Assembly: GCA_020346605.1 (NCBI GenBank)
Contig: CP070784.1
Span: 262,236 to 326,235 of the forward strand
Length of the DNA stretch: 64,000 bases
DNA from: Candidatus Bathyarchaeota archaeon
Lineage (GTDB): Archaea > Thermoproteota > Bathyarchaeia > TCS64
Direction of reading: 5' to 3'
Positions within the stretch are counted from its first letter, which is position 1. Every line of letters begins with the position of its first letter. A model generated the notes under the pieces. It was not told where the DNA came from. It did no database searches and saw only the letters and a list, made by a program, of their open reading frames with translations. Position numbers and translations under genes: made by a program. Shown here piece by piece: positions 45,384 to 53,287 of the stretch.

Positions 45384-46163
45384 TCATAGGTTCAACCAAT
45401 CTAGGACGGGGAAGCCAGCTAGAGCCATTATTCCCCCGATGACTGTGACCAGTACAATGATCCATTTGGCAACGTCCCCGCCAATTAGAGTCGATTCTAC
45501 CATGGGGTCTCCTGAAACAAGAGCACCAGCAGAATAGACATCGTCCATTGACAAGAAATAATCGGAGAACATGGCGAATGTACCATTCATCCCCCATCTT
45601 GCTGTGCCCGTGAGGGTTATCGCCCCCTGCATCCGTGCTAGTCCCGACGGACCAGAGACTGAGCTCTGATTTGCACCCACGGCAACCCATAGAGCGCATC
45701 CGTGAGACCCGAGCACTCCTAAGCTGCCAAGGGAATATGCTGACTCGTTGTTACCGCTGTAGATTATGTCATCTCGTCTGTATGCTTCTGGCTTTCCTTC
45801 TGTTACACACACTTCCCTGAATATACCGTCCATTAGAGATATGACTTCAGGAAGTTGTGGTACAAGTCCAAAGATGCGTGCACCTCTGCGAACGGCTAAA
45901 GTGGCTGTATACCTGAAGATGTTCATGCCTGCAATTGTCATTGGAGCATACATACCTGAAAGGTATGCAATGTTACCTGCACTGGCAATTACGGGCAATC
46001 CCATCTCAACAGCTCTGTCAACGCCTTCCGAGATAGCTTCTAACTGAGGCAAAGACCGTAGTTTCATCCGTTTACCTTGAAGAGCCCAATTCAGATAGTA
46101 TAATGCAGGTATTGCAGTGGCAAGTAGAGTTAGTAAATCGACTATTTTTCCTTCAGCGATCAA
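45384..46163 (-). CDS. DUF6754-like membrane protein (first gene of four-gene membrane operon)
   Basis: 259 residues. An N-terminal hydrophobic helix is followed by a cytosolic-looking alpha/beta domain (LPQLEAISEGVDRAVEMGLP, MNIFRYTATLAVRRGARIFG, SLGVLGSHGCALWVAVGA) and a C-terminal TM segment (WIIVLVTVIGGIMALAGF). The LPQLEAI.EG...A.EMG.P phrase recalls the DUF6754 family, which has no known function; I recall this from memory and could not search. The start TTG at 46163 is preceded by a strong GGAGG, and a TATA-like AATATAAAT lies near 46201-46209. Confidence 0.75.
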   Translation of the reverse strand: MIAEGKIVDLLTLLATAIPALYYLNWALQGKRMKLRSLPQLEAISEGVDRAVEMGLPVIASAGNIAYLSGMYAPMTIAGMNIFRYTATLAVRRGARIFGLVPQLPEVISLMDGIFREVCVTEGKPEAYRRDDIIYSGNNESAYSLGSLGVLGSHGCALWVAVGANQSSVSGPSGLARMQGAITLTGTARWGMNGTFAMFSDYFLSMDDVYSAGALVSGDPMVESTLIGGDVAKWIIVLVTVIGGIMALAGFPVLDWLNL

Positions 46164-46775
46164 TTTTTTCTTTCCTCCGCATCCAAAAATCTTTTATCTT
46201 ATTTATATTATTTAACAATTTCGTGATATTACGCTGAAATGTCATAAAAAATTAATAATATACTATAAATAAATGTTAAAAAAAATAATATTATAAAGTT
46301 ATGCATGTAATTCTGAGAAAAGAGCCTCTTAACCTGTGGCACCCTTCTAGTCACAGGAGGTGAATCCGTACCCAGACTGGACGAACACGAGATCCTTGAA
46401 ATCCTCTTCCAGAACACAGAGTTAGGCCTTGCCGAGAGAATGTACCTAGGATGCTACCAAACCACATGCCCCTACAGGCCACTCCGGAATCCCCCGGACT
46501 TTCTCCGGGCCTTCACGGTAATGAGCATATAGGTGATTACAACTAGTACAGCAGCGGGAGGATGAGGAGACAGGTTGACAATGCGAAGGTCCTCGGCATG
46601 GCGAATCAGAGGCGGCGTATTGATGTGTTGCTGGTGGACAGGGAGTTCAGGATCAACGTGCCAGAAGATAAGAGGATGAAGTACCATGTGCATCTTGTGG
46701 AGGGGGGGCGCAACTTCATCACCACGTGTGAATATATACTGATAGCGGAATGATATTCCACCAGGAGGATCGGAC
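46164..46775. other. Intergenic stretch: promoter of the membrane operon plus possible mobile-element debris
   Basis: About 612 bases. The left part is very AT-rich and holds the TATA-like box and GGAGG of the minus-strand membrane operon. From about 46320 it becomes GC-richer. A startless frame at 46318-46533 (containing LDEHEILEILFQNTELGLAERM) and a 63-codon frame at 46562-46753 look like gene fragments. No intact gene is present. Confidence 0.5.
46562..46753 (+). pseudogene. Possible DDE transposase fragment
   Basis: A 63-codon frame with RIDVLLVDREFRINVPED, whose LLVDREF resembles the second Asp motif of some archaeal DDE transposases. No upstream or downstream catalytic motifs and no terminal repeats were found. 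It would be a decayed remnant on the right edge of the AT-rich island. Confidence 0.3.
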
Positions 46776-47597
46776 ATGAAGGTATTCATATCGGTGGATA
46801 TGGAGGGAATCAGCGGCATCGTGGACGGCACCATGGTGGGCCGGACCCAGGGCGACTACGAGAAAGGCAGATCCCTCATGGCCCAAGACGTGAACGCGGC
46901 GATAGACGGTATCTTGTCGGTGGGTCCCGCCGAGATCACCGTCTGCGACGCCCACGGCGGGATGAACAATATCCTGCCGGAGGCCATCCGAAGGGAGGCA
47001 GTGCTCGTCAGGGGCCGCCCCAAGCCCCAGAGCCAGATGGCGGGGATAGACCCGTCCTACGACGCCTGCGTCTTCATCGGCTACCACGCCAAGAAGGGCA
47101 CCAGGGACGGCATGCTCAGCCACACCTACAGCGGTGGCAGCATCGAGAGCCTGCACATAAACGGGGTGGAGGTGGGGGAGACCGCCATGAACGCCGGTAT
47201 CGCCGGCTACCACGGGGTGCCCCTCGTCTTCGTCTCAGGCGACGTCGCCGTCACCAGGGAGGCCCTGGAGGTCAACGGGGACATCGAGGTGGTCGCGGTC
47301 AAGGAGGCGATTAGTAGGGTCGCCGCAAAGTGCATCCACCCAGAGGTGGCCCGTGAAATGATAATGGAGGGCGTCGCCAGGGCCATCCGGAAGCATGCGA
47401 CTATCGCGCCCCACCGCGTCACGCTGCCTGTGACCTTCGACATAAGGTTCACAGACGCCAAGAGGGCCGACGCAGCCGCCTTCATCCCCTCGGCGGAGCG
47501 GCTGGACGGCAAGGCGATACGCATATCCCACGGGGACTACGTCAAGGTGTACCACGGTTTCCTCGCAGCTGTCGCATGCGCCACTGCGTTCTCCTAA
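46776..47597 (+). CDS. dppA: M55 family D-aminopeptidase (DppA-like)
   Basis: 273 residues. The start MKVFISVDMEGISGI carries the first metal Asp and Glu, followed by VCDAHGGMNNI and FIGYHAKKGTRDGMLSHTYSG with further His ligands. M55 enzymes are self-compartmentalising zinc peptidases that release D-amino acids from short peptides. GGAGG lies 7 bases before the ATG. D-amino acids could feed the D-amino-acid lyase-like enzyme at 38.2-39.4 kb; this is inference. High GC, unlike the island to the left. Confidence 0.92.
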   Translation: MKVFISVDMEGISGIVDGTMVGRTQGDYEKGRSLMAQDVNAAIDGILSVGPAEITVCDAHGGMNNILPEAIRREAVLVRGRPKPQSQMAGIDPSYDACVFIGYHAKKGTRDGMLSHTYSGGSIESLHINGVEVGETAMNAGIAGYHGVPLVFVSGDVAVTREALEVNGDIEVVAVKEAISRVAAKCIHPEVAREMIMEGVARAIRKHATIAPHRVTLPVTFDIRFTDAKRADAAAFIPSAERLDGKAIRISHGDYVKVYHGFLAAVACATAFS

Positions 47598-47783
47598 CCC
47601 TTTTTCTTGAAATCGATGTGGCGTTCGCGGATAATATTTTCCTGTGTGATGATCCAGCGCGTTTGAACACATCATTGCTTGAGGACTGCAACAGGCACTC
47701 AATCGGTGCGAAAAAGGGCAATCTGTGACCATTCACTTCAAATTGATGAGCATCCTAGTATCGTCGAGCAAGGTGAAAGAAGT

Positions 47784-48770
47784 ATGGAGTTCGGCGTATC
47801 GGTGCCCCACGGGAAGCCCGGGCAACACACGGACTACGGGATGATAAGAGAGGCCGCCCTCGAGTGCGAGAGGCTGGGCTTCGACTCCATCTACCTATCG
47901 GATCACGTTGTCCCCCGCCCCAACACGCCTTACCCGGAGAGGGACGAGTACGACCTCGACGTCCCCTACCTGGAGTGCTGGACCCTTCTCTCCGCGCTGG
48001 CCGCGGAAACCAATAGCGTGAAGCTGGGGACGTTCACCCTGTGCAACTCCTTCAGGCAGCCCCCGTCGCTCCTCGCCAAGATGGCGGCGACGCTGGACCA
48101 CATCTCAGGCGGCAGGCTGATCTTCGGCATCGGCGCCGGCTACAACGAGCTGGAGTACAACATGTACGGCGTCCCGTATCCGAAGCCCTCCGTCCGGCTG
48201 CGCCAGCTAGGAGAGGCGCTGCACGTGATCAAGAAGATGTGGACGGAGGATAGGCCCACCTTCACGGGCAGGTACTACAGCATCAGCGAGGCGATCTGCA
48301 ATCCTAAGCCCGTTCAGAAGCCACACCCCCCGATCCTCATCGGCGGCAGGGGGCGCCGGATTACGCTCAAGCTGGTGGCGGAGCACGCGGACGCCTGGAA
48401 CTGGCCGCCCGCGGTGCCCTGCACCCCCGAAGTGTACAAGGAGTACTGCGAGATCCTGGAGAGGAACTGCGATGCCTTAGGGACGGATCCCGAAAGGATA
48501 GTCAGGTCCCTGGGGGACATCTGCCACATCTCGCGCGACGAGGGGGAGCTCAGGAGGGAGGTGGCGAGGTTCAAGCCCGACGAGCTGGCGATGGATGACT
48601 ACATGTTCCACCTCATCGGCATCCCCGAGGAGTGCATTGAGAAACTCAACGTGTACAGGGACCTCGGTATCTCTGAGCTTGTGCTGCAGTTCCCGAGCCT
48701 GGGGACGGGAGACCTGGAGGGGATACGGCTGTTCGCAGAGAGCGTGATCCCGGCCTTCAAAGGCAATTAG
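47784..48770 (+). CDS. LLM class flavin/F420-dependent oxidoreductase
   Basis: 328 residues, luciferase-like TIM barrel. MEFGVSVPHGK, LGFDSIYLSDHV, LAKMAATLDHISGGRLIFGIGAG (one block) and HPPILIGGRGRRITLKLVAEHADAWN are typical of F420- or FMN-dependent members. The ATG at 47784 follows AGGTGAAAG at the right distance; the frame is open further upstream without similarity. The substrate is unknown. In archaea, F420-dependent members such as methylene-H4MPT reductase-like or alcohol-dehydrogenase-like proteins are common. Confidence 0.9.
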   Translation: MEFGVSVPHGKPGQHTDYGMIREAALECERLGFDSIYLSDHVVPRPNTPYPERDEYDLDVPYLECWTLLSALAAETNSVKLGTFTLCNSFRQPPSLLAKMAATLDHISGGRLIFGIGAGYNELEYNMYGVPYPKPSVRLRQLGEALHVIKKMWTEDRPTFTGRYYSISEAICNPKPVQKPHPPILIGGRGRRITLKLVAEHADAWNWPPAVPCTPEVYKEYCEILERNCDALGTDPERIVRSLGDICHISRDEGELRREVARFKPDELAMDDYMFHLIGIPEECIEKLNVYRDLGISELVLQFPSLGTGDLEGIRLFAESVIPAFKGN

Positions 48771-48918
48771 GCATATTATCTGCTGTGTCCTCGTCTCTTC
48801 TTCACCCCCATACTCTTTTCTTCACTTCCACCTAATCCTAGACGGTGAGTTGACCCTGATCTCAAGACTTAGGCTGCATGCAAGCGTCATCCAGAAGGGT
48901 TGTAATCACACGCGCAAC

Positions 48919-48925
48919 CGTTATA
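48919..48925 (+). promoter_or_regulatory. TATA-like box of the M28 peptidase gene
   Basis: TTATACA lies about 29 bases before the TTG at 48951, giving a leaderless start there or at the ATG at 48957. Confidence 0.5.
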
Positions 48926-48956
48926 CAACCATATCCCCCCTTTCATCTGATTGTCA

Positions 48957-50753
48957 ATGATCTGGCTCACCGAAGAGGACGCCAAGCTCCTCGCGGAGAT
49001 GGAGGCCGAGATCTCCAAGCCCATTATGAAGGAGAACTGGGAGCGGTTCATGGAGTACACCCCCATCCACTCCGGCAGCGAGGAGGAGGTGGAGGCCATC
49101 GGCTTCCTGAGGGCGAAGCTGGAGGAGTACGGCCTAGAGCCCGAGGTCCTCCACTACCAAGCCTACATCTCGGACCCAAAGTGGGCGAAGCTGGAGCTTC
49201 TGGAGCCCCTTGCGATGGAGGTGAAGTGCACCCCATACCGCCAGGTCGGCACCACGGGCCCCGACGGGATAGAGGGAGAGGTGATCTACATCGCTCCCGA
49301 GAACATCGGCGTAGCGGACTGTCGTGGCAAGATCGTCCTGGCGGACCAGAAGATGGCCGGCGACTGGATGGGGCTCAGGGACGGGCTGCTCCTCAGGCTC
49401 CAAGAGATGGGGCTCAAGGCGCTCATCGTCATAGAGCAGGACAGCTACAAGCCCGACGTCGTCCACCAGAGGGCCGACTTCAGCGTCTCCGGCAACCCCA
49501 CCAGCGACAACATCCAACTGGTCCAGACTATCCCCGCAATAATTCACGTCACGTACAAGGACGGTGAGCCCCTCAGGGCGCTGGTGAAGCAGGGCGGCGT
49601 AAGGGCTAGGGTCACCTCAATAGTGGAGACCGGCTGGAAGACCCTCCCCCTCCTCGTCGCCGAGATCAGGGGTGCCAGGGACCCCGACAAGTTCATCCTG
49701 GTCAACGGTCACGTCGACACGCCCCCCTTCTCCCACGGCGTCGTGGACAACGCCACGGGCGACTTCGCCATCCTCGAGCTGGCCCGCATCCTGAACGGGC
49801 ACAGGTACAGGCTCAACAGGAGCATCCGCATCGCCTTCTGGACCGGCCACGAGATAGGGCGCTACGCGGGATCCACCTACTACAACGACGCCTTCTGGCA
49901 CGACCTCAGGTACGGCTGCGTCGGCTCCTACAACATCGACTCCCCCGGCTCCGAGGGGGCGGACACCTTCAGGGCTTGCCCCATCAGCGAGGTCCAGGAG
50001 GTCACCGTGGAGAGCATCAGGTCAGGCGCCGGCGTCGAGGTGGAGAACTTCCGCTGGCCCACCCGCGCCGGGGACGGCAGCTTCTGGGGCACCGGCATCC
50101 CCCACGTCAGCCTCACCTCCTCTAGGCCCAAGGAGCTCTACGACCCCCACGTCAACTACTCTGGCGGGGGCTGGTGGTGGCACACTTCCCAGGCCACCAT
50201 GGAGCACGGCGACGTCGACGTCCTCGCCATGGACGTCAGGGTGGAGCTCAACTATATCTTCAGGATGGCCAACTGCCCCATCCTGCCGCTGAACTTCGTC
50301 CCCTACGCAGACCACCTCCTCAAGATGCTCCACGGCATGCAGGAGCAGTCCGAGAACGTGAGATCCCACTTCACCCTGGAGCCGGTGCTCAAGCGAGCCC
50401 AGGAGTTCCGCAGGCTGGCGTGGAGGCTGGAGCAGACCACCGATGCGGTGGTCCAGAGAAAGGCCTCCAGGGAGGTCATCGAGGTGCTGAACCAGTGCTA
50501 CATGTGGGTCGGAAGGTGCATCAACCCCATCGCCCACACCAACGCGGGCCCCACAGAGCAGGTCTCCATGGAGGCATTCGGCGCCACGCCCTTCCCGCGG
50601 ATCCACGAGACCTACAGGCTGGCCGACATGGACCCAGGGACCCCGGAGTTCTGGTTCCTCCGCACCAAGCTGCTCAGGCAGAGGAACGCCGTCGAGGACG
50701 GCTTCTACCAAGCAAACGAGCTGATCAAGAACACCATCAGGAAGATAGAGTAA
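48957..50753 (+). CDS. M28 family zinc peptidase with PA domain
   Basis: 598 residues from the ATG at 48957. A PA-like insert (residues about 90-230, IEGEVIYIAPENIGVADCRGKIVLAD) precedes the catalytic domain. Metal motifs: NGHVDTPPFSHGVVDNATG (His, bridging Asp), WTGHEIGRYAGS (catalytic Glu region), YNIDSPGSEG (Asp) and GGGWWWHTS (His). A helical C-terminal domain of about 150 residues resembles the dimerisation region of glutamate carboxypeptidase II-type members. There is no signal peptide, so it is cytosolic despite the PA domain. A radical SAM gene starts 23 bases after the stop. Confidence 0.9.
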   Translation: MIWLTEEDAKLLAEMEAEISKPIMKENWERFMEYTPIHSGSEEEVEAIGFLRAKLEEYGLEPEVLHYQAYISDPKWAKLELLEPLAMEVKCTPYRQVGTTGPDGIEGEVIYIAPENIGVADCRGKIVLADQKMAGDWMGLRDGLLLRLQEMGLKALIVIEQDSYKPDVVHQRADFSVSGNPTSDNIQLVQTIPAIIHVTYKDGEPLRALVKQGGVRARVTSIVETGWKTLPLLVAEIRGARDPDKFILVNGHVDTPPFSHGVVDNATGDFAILELARILNGHRYRLNRSIRIAFWTGHEIGRYAGSTYYNDAFWHDLRYGCVGSYNIDSPGSEGADTFRACPISEVQEVTVESIRSGAGVEVENFRWPTRAGDGSFWGTGIPHVSLTSSRPKELYDPHVNYSGGGWWWHTSQATMEHGDVDVLAMDVRVELNYIFRMANCPILPLNFVPYADHLLKMLHGMQEQSENVRSHFTLEPVLKRAQEFRRLAWRLEQTTDAVVQRKASREVIEVLNQCYMWVGRCINPIAHTNAGPTEQVSMEAFGATPFPRIHETYRLADMDPGTPEFWFLRTKLLRQRNAVEDGFYQANELIKNTIRKIE

Positions 50754-50776
50754 GACCTCGGACGGGTTAACGGACG

Positions 50777-51691
50777 TTGGCGGACACATTCCGTGTTGGG
50801 CTGATACTCACCGAGCGCTGCAACATTGAGTGCGCCCACTGCTGGCTGGAGTCTGGGCCCCAAAGGCGCAGCTCCATGGACCCCGAGGACGCCCGGGGCT
50901 ATATAGACCAAGCCCTTGAGATACCCACACTGGATTGGGTGAGCTTCACCGGCGGAGAGCCCTTCCTGATGCCGGAGACCCTCGCCAGCCTCGTATCCTA
51001 CGCCTCCGGGAGCGGGCTGAGGACGGAGTGCGTCACCAACTGCTTCTGGGCTGAAACTGAGGCGAAAGCAGGGGAGAAGTTGGGAACGCTGGTCGACGCT
51101 GGATTAGACGTCATCAACATCAGCTCAGACGACTTCCACCAGAGGCACATACCCTTCGAGAGAGTTAAGAACGCCTACGAGGCAGCCAAGAAGCTCGGTC
51201 TCAAGATCGTCATAATGACGGCGTCGGCGGCGTCCAGCGAACTCAGGATCAGGGAGATCGCAAGGAGGCTGGGAGAGAAAGACATCCACATCGTCGGGGA
51301 CGGCGAACCTAGGACGAACCTGTCGGCTCTAGCCGTGGAGACGGGGTTCATTCCAGTGGGGCGTGGCGGACAGCTACCAGAGGAGGAGTGGCTGGTTGAC
51401 CACGGCCCCGTGAAGGGCCCCTGCAGGGACGTCCTTCGGGACGTCGGAATCTCGCCAACAGGGAGAGTGCTTCCATGCTGCTCCGCCGCGGGCCACCTGC
51501 AACAGGCATCGCTGGGAAACGCCAAGGAGGAAAGGCTGTCGGCGCTCATCGAGAGAGCCGAAGAAAATGCCGTCTACAGAACCCTCTCAACAGTTGGGCC
51601 CTTTGAACTGGCAGAGAGAACGGGCTTCCAGAAGAGGCAGGGGTACATCAACAGGTGCCATCTGTGCTACGAGATCCTCAGAAGCGCATAA
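50777..51691 (+). CDS. Radical SAM protein with SPASM-like C-terminal cysteines
   Basis: 304 residues. The cluster motif is TERCNIECAHCW (C-x3-C-x2-C), followed by WVSFTGGEPF (SAM-binding GGE motif). In the C-terminal part, GPCRDV, RVLPCCSAAG and RCHLCYEI form a cysteine group like the auxiliary-cluster SPASM/twitch domain. Such enzymes modify peptides or act as maturases. No obvious precursor peptide or partner gene is adjacent. It starts at TTG 50777, soon after the M28 peptidase stop, so the two may share a message. Confidence 0.88.
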   Translation: MADTFRVGLILTERCNIECAHCWLESGPQRRSSMDPEDARGYIDQALEIPTLDWVSFTGGEPFLMPETLASLVSYASGSGLRTECVTNCFWAETEAKAGEKLGTLVDAGLDVINISSDDFHQRHIPFERVKNAYEAAKKLGLKIVIMTASAASSELRIREIARRLGEKDIHIVGDGEPRTNLSALAVETGFIPVGRGGQLPEEEWLVDHGPVKGPCRDVLRDVGISPTGRVLPCCSAAGHLQQASLGNAKEERLSALIERAEENAVYRTLSTVGPFELAERTGFQKRQGYINRCHLCYEILRSA

Positions 51692-51722
51692 CCTCAAGCT
51701 TCCTTTGAAACATATCCGGCCC

Positions 51723-52556
51723 CTATGAAAGGGTACGCAGAAAGTCCACCCGCCCTAGGAAGGTCCCGTCGAGCAGGTATACGTCGAAGTCATCCACCTC
51801 TATCGCCCCCGACCTGAACAGGGGGCCGAGTAGGCTCTTCGGCGTCTCCGAGTTGACGGGGAGCCCGCCCATAAGGTCGTTGAACGTAGGCATGATCACC
51901 ACCTGCGGCTTCCCAACGCGCACATCGTACTCCTCCTGGAACGCCTTGACTGCGCCCCCTTCGAACTTGACGCCGTCCTGCCCCAGGATGGCCGAGGCGA
52001 CCCTCTCAGGGTCCAGTTTCCCCCTCACCCAGGCCCTCTGCGTCACCCGCACACCCAAGGGCGTGTTCAGCCTCACCGTCGGATGGTTGTGCCCCATGAC
52101 CAGCAGGTCCGCGTTAAGTAGAGCGGGGTAGGGCCACGCGTGGCCGTGGAGCACCCCGACCTTGAACGCCCCTCCGACAATGAAGCCCTTGGAGGGGTGT
52201 ATCTCGACCTCCTCCGGGGCGAGGTTCTGGATGTTGCTGTCGTGGTTGCCACGAGCCACTTCGACGCGGTCCACCTCGTCCAGCAGAGCGTTGAAGAGCC
52301 GGGGTATCTCCCTCTTCTCCTGGAAGGAGGTGATGGGCACCCCGTGCTTCACGTCCCCCGCCAAGATCACCCTGTCCGGCCTGTGCTCCCTCACGAGTCC
52401 CAGCAGCTCTTCCATGTACCGCTCCGTCTGATAGGGGATGTTGATGCCCATCTTCGCCAGCTCGTACTCGATGCCCAGGTGGAAGTCCGACGCCATGAGG
52501 ATCCTCTCCCCGGCCTCCACCAGCATCGCCGGCCACGGCGTCAGCAACCTTATCAA
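51723..52556 (-). CDS. Archaeal metallophosphoesterase (SbcD/Lhr-associated type)
   Basis: About 277 residues. Calcineurin-like motifs: MASDFHLGIEYE (D-x-H), VILAGDVKHG (GD-x-x-H), ARGNHDSN (GNHD), VLHGHAWPYP and VMGHNHPTV (GH-x-H). The tail KPQVVIMPTFNDLMGGLPVN is typical of the archaeal group annotated as helicase-associated phosphoesterases, so a nuclease or phosphodiesterase role in DNA repair is plausible. I choose TTG 52556, downstream of a TATA-like TTTAAA at about 52591-52599; TTG 52547 and ATG 52526 are alternatives. Divergent from the SWIM gene. Confidence 0.85.
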   Translation of the reverse strand: MIRLLTPWPAMLVEAGERILMASDFHLGIEYELAKMGINIPYQTERYMEELLGLVREHRPDRVILAGDVKHGVPITSFQEKREIPRLFNALLDEVDRVEVARGNHDSNIQNLAPEEVEIHPSKGFIVGGAFKVGVLHGHAWPYPALLNADLLVMGHNHPTVRLNTPLGVRVTQRAWVRGKLDPERVASAILGQDGVKFEGGAVKAFQEEYDVRVGKPQVVIMPTFNDLMGGLPVNSETPKSLLGPLFRSGAIEVDDFDVYLLDGTFLGRVDFLRTLS

Positions 52557-52653
52557 CGGAATCCCCTTACGGATTAACGGATGCCCCGCATTTAAAAAAG
52601 ACTCACGTACGGTGGGGATCCCGAACATTCGGACTGAAGCAAGCTGAAACGAG

Positions 52654-53088
52654 ATGGCGACTGAGGAGCGCAGGATTCTGGAGGCCGTGTGCGACGAGCT
52701 CAGCTCATCACGGGAGCTGACCCAGGCCCAGTGGGACCGCCTTAGATCCGCCCTCGGCGACCGGTTCGCCAAGGCCTGGCAGCTCGTGGAGCAGAGGCGG
52801 GTGAAACGGTACGCCTTCGAGCCCTCCGGGCGGGTCGTCTGGATCGCCGTGGGGCGGGGGAGCGAGTACCAGGTGCTCCCCACCTCGGGGTACTGCGACT
52901 GCAACGACTTCTACTTCAGGGTCGTCGACGGCGAGGCGGGGCTCTGCTACCACCTCCTAGGGCAGAGGCTAGCGGAGGCCCTGGACGCCTACGACGGGGT
53001 GAAGGAGAGCGATGAATTCTACAACGAGCTGATGGCAGAGTGGCGCCACCTCTCTTCGGAGCAGGCAGAGGACGGCACCGACGGGTGA
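52654..53088 (+). CDS. SWIM zinc-finger protein
   Basis: 144 residues. The SWIM motif is GYCDCNDFYFRVVDGEAGLCYHLLGQRL, i.e. C-x-C-x(n)-C-x-H, with a helical N-terminal segment and an acidic tail. Archaeal SWIM proteins of this size are predicted to bind DNA or act in recombination (by analogy with Sws1), but none is well characterised. It sits between a phosphoesterase and RPA, a context of DNA processing. The start is at ATG 52654. Confidence 0.82.
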   Translation: MATEERRILEAVCDELSSSRELTQAQWDRLRSALGDRFAKAWQLVEQRRVKRYAFEPSGRVVWIAVGRGSEYQVLPTSGYCDCNDFYFRVVDGEAGLCYHLLGQRLAEALDAYDGVKESDEFYNELMAEWRHLSSEQAEDGTDG

Positions 53089-53090
53089 TA

Positions 53091-53098
53091 GCTTAAAT
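53091..53098 (+). promoter_or_regulatory. TATA box before the small membrane protein
   Basis: CTTAAATA lies directly after the SWIM stop. Initiation 25 bases downstream would fall close to the ATG at 53125. Confidence 0.5.
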
Positions 53099-53124
53099 AT
53101 CCGCCGCGTTTGATGATCAACAAC

Positions 53125-53241
53125 ATGAGCGTCGCCGCATTCTTCGACCTCCTCTTCCAGATAGGCATATTGCTGGCGATCGTCACCTTCGGGCTCGGCT
53201 TCCTCTACATGTACCACGCTTCTGAAGGGGGCGAGGAGTAG
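53125..53241 (+). CDS. Small single-pass membrane protein (38 residues)
   Basis: MSVAAFFDLLFQIGILLAIVTFGLGF is nearly all one TM helix, followed by LYMYHASEGGEE. The TATA box 27 bases upstream supports a leaderless start at ATG 53125; an in-frame ATG at 53113 would give 42 residues. Its own promoter and strong helix support a real gene. It precedes RPA by 46 bases. No family is recognised. Confidence 0.55.
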   Translation: MSVAAFFDLLFQIGILLAIVTFGLGFLYMYHASEGGEE

Positions 53242-53287
53242 CAGAGCAGTTTTTTAACTTTGAGCCGCAGATCCCTTAGGGGTCATC

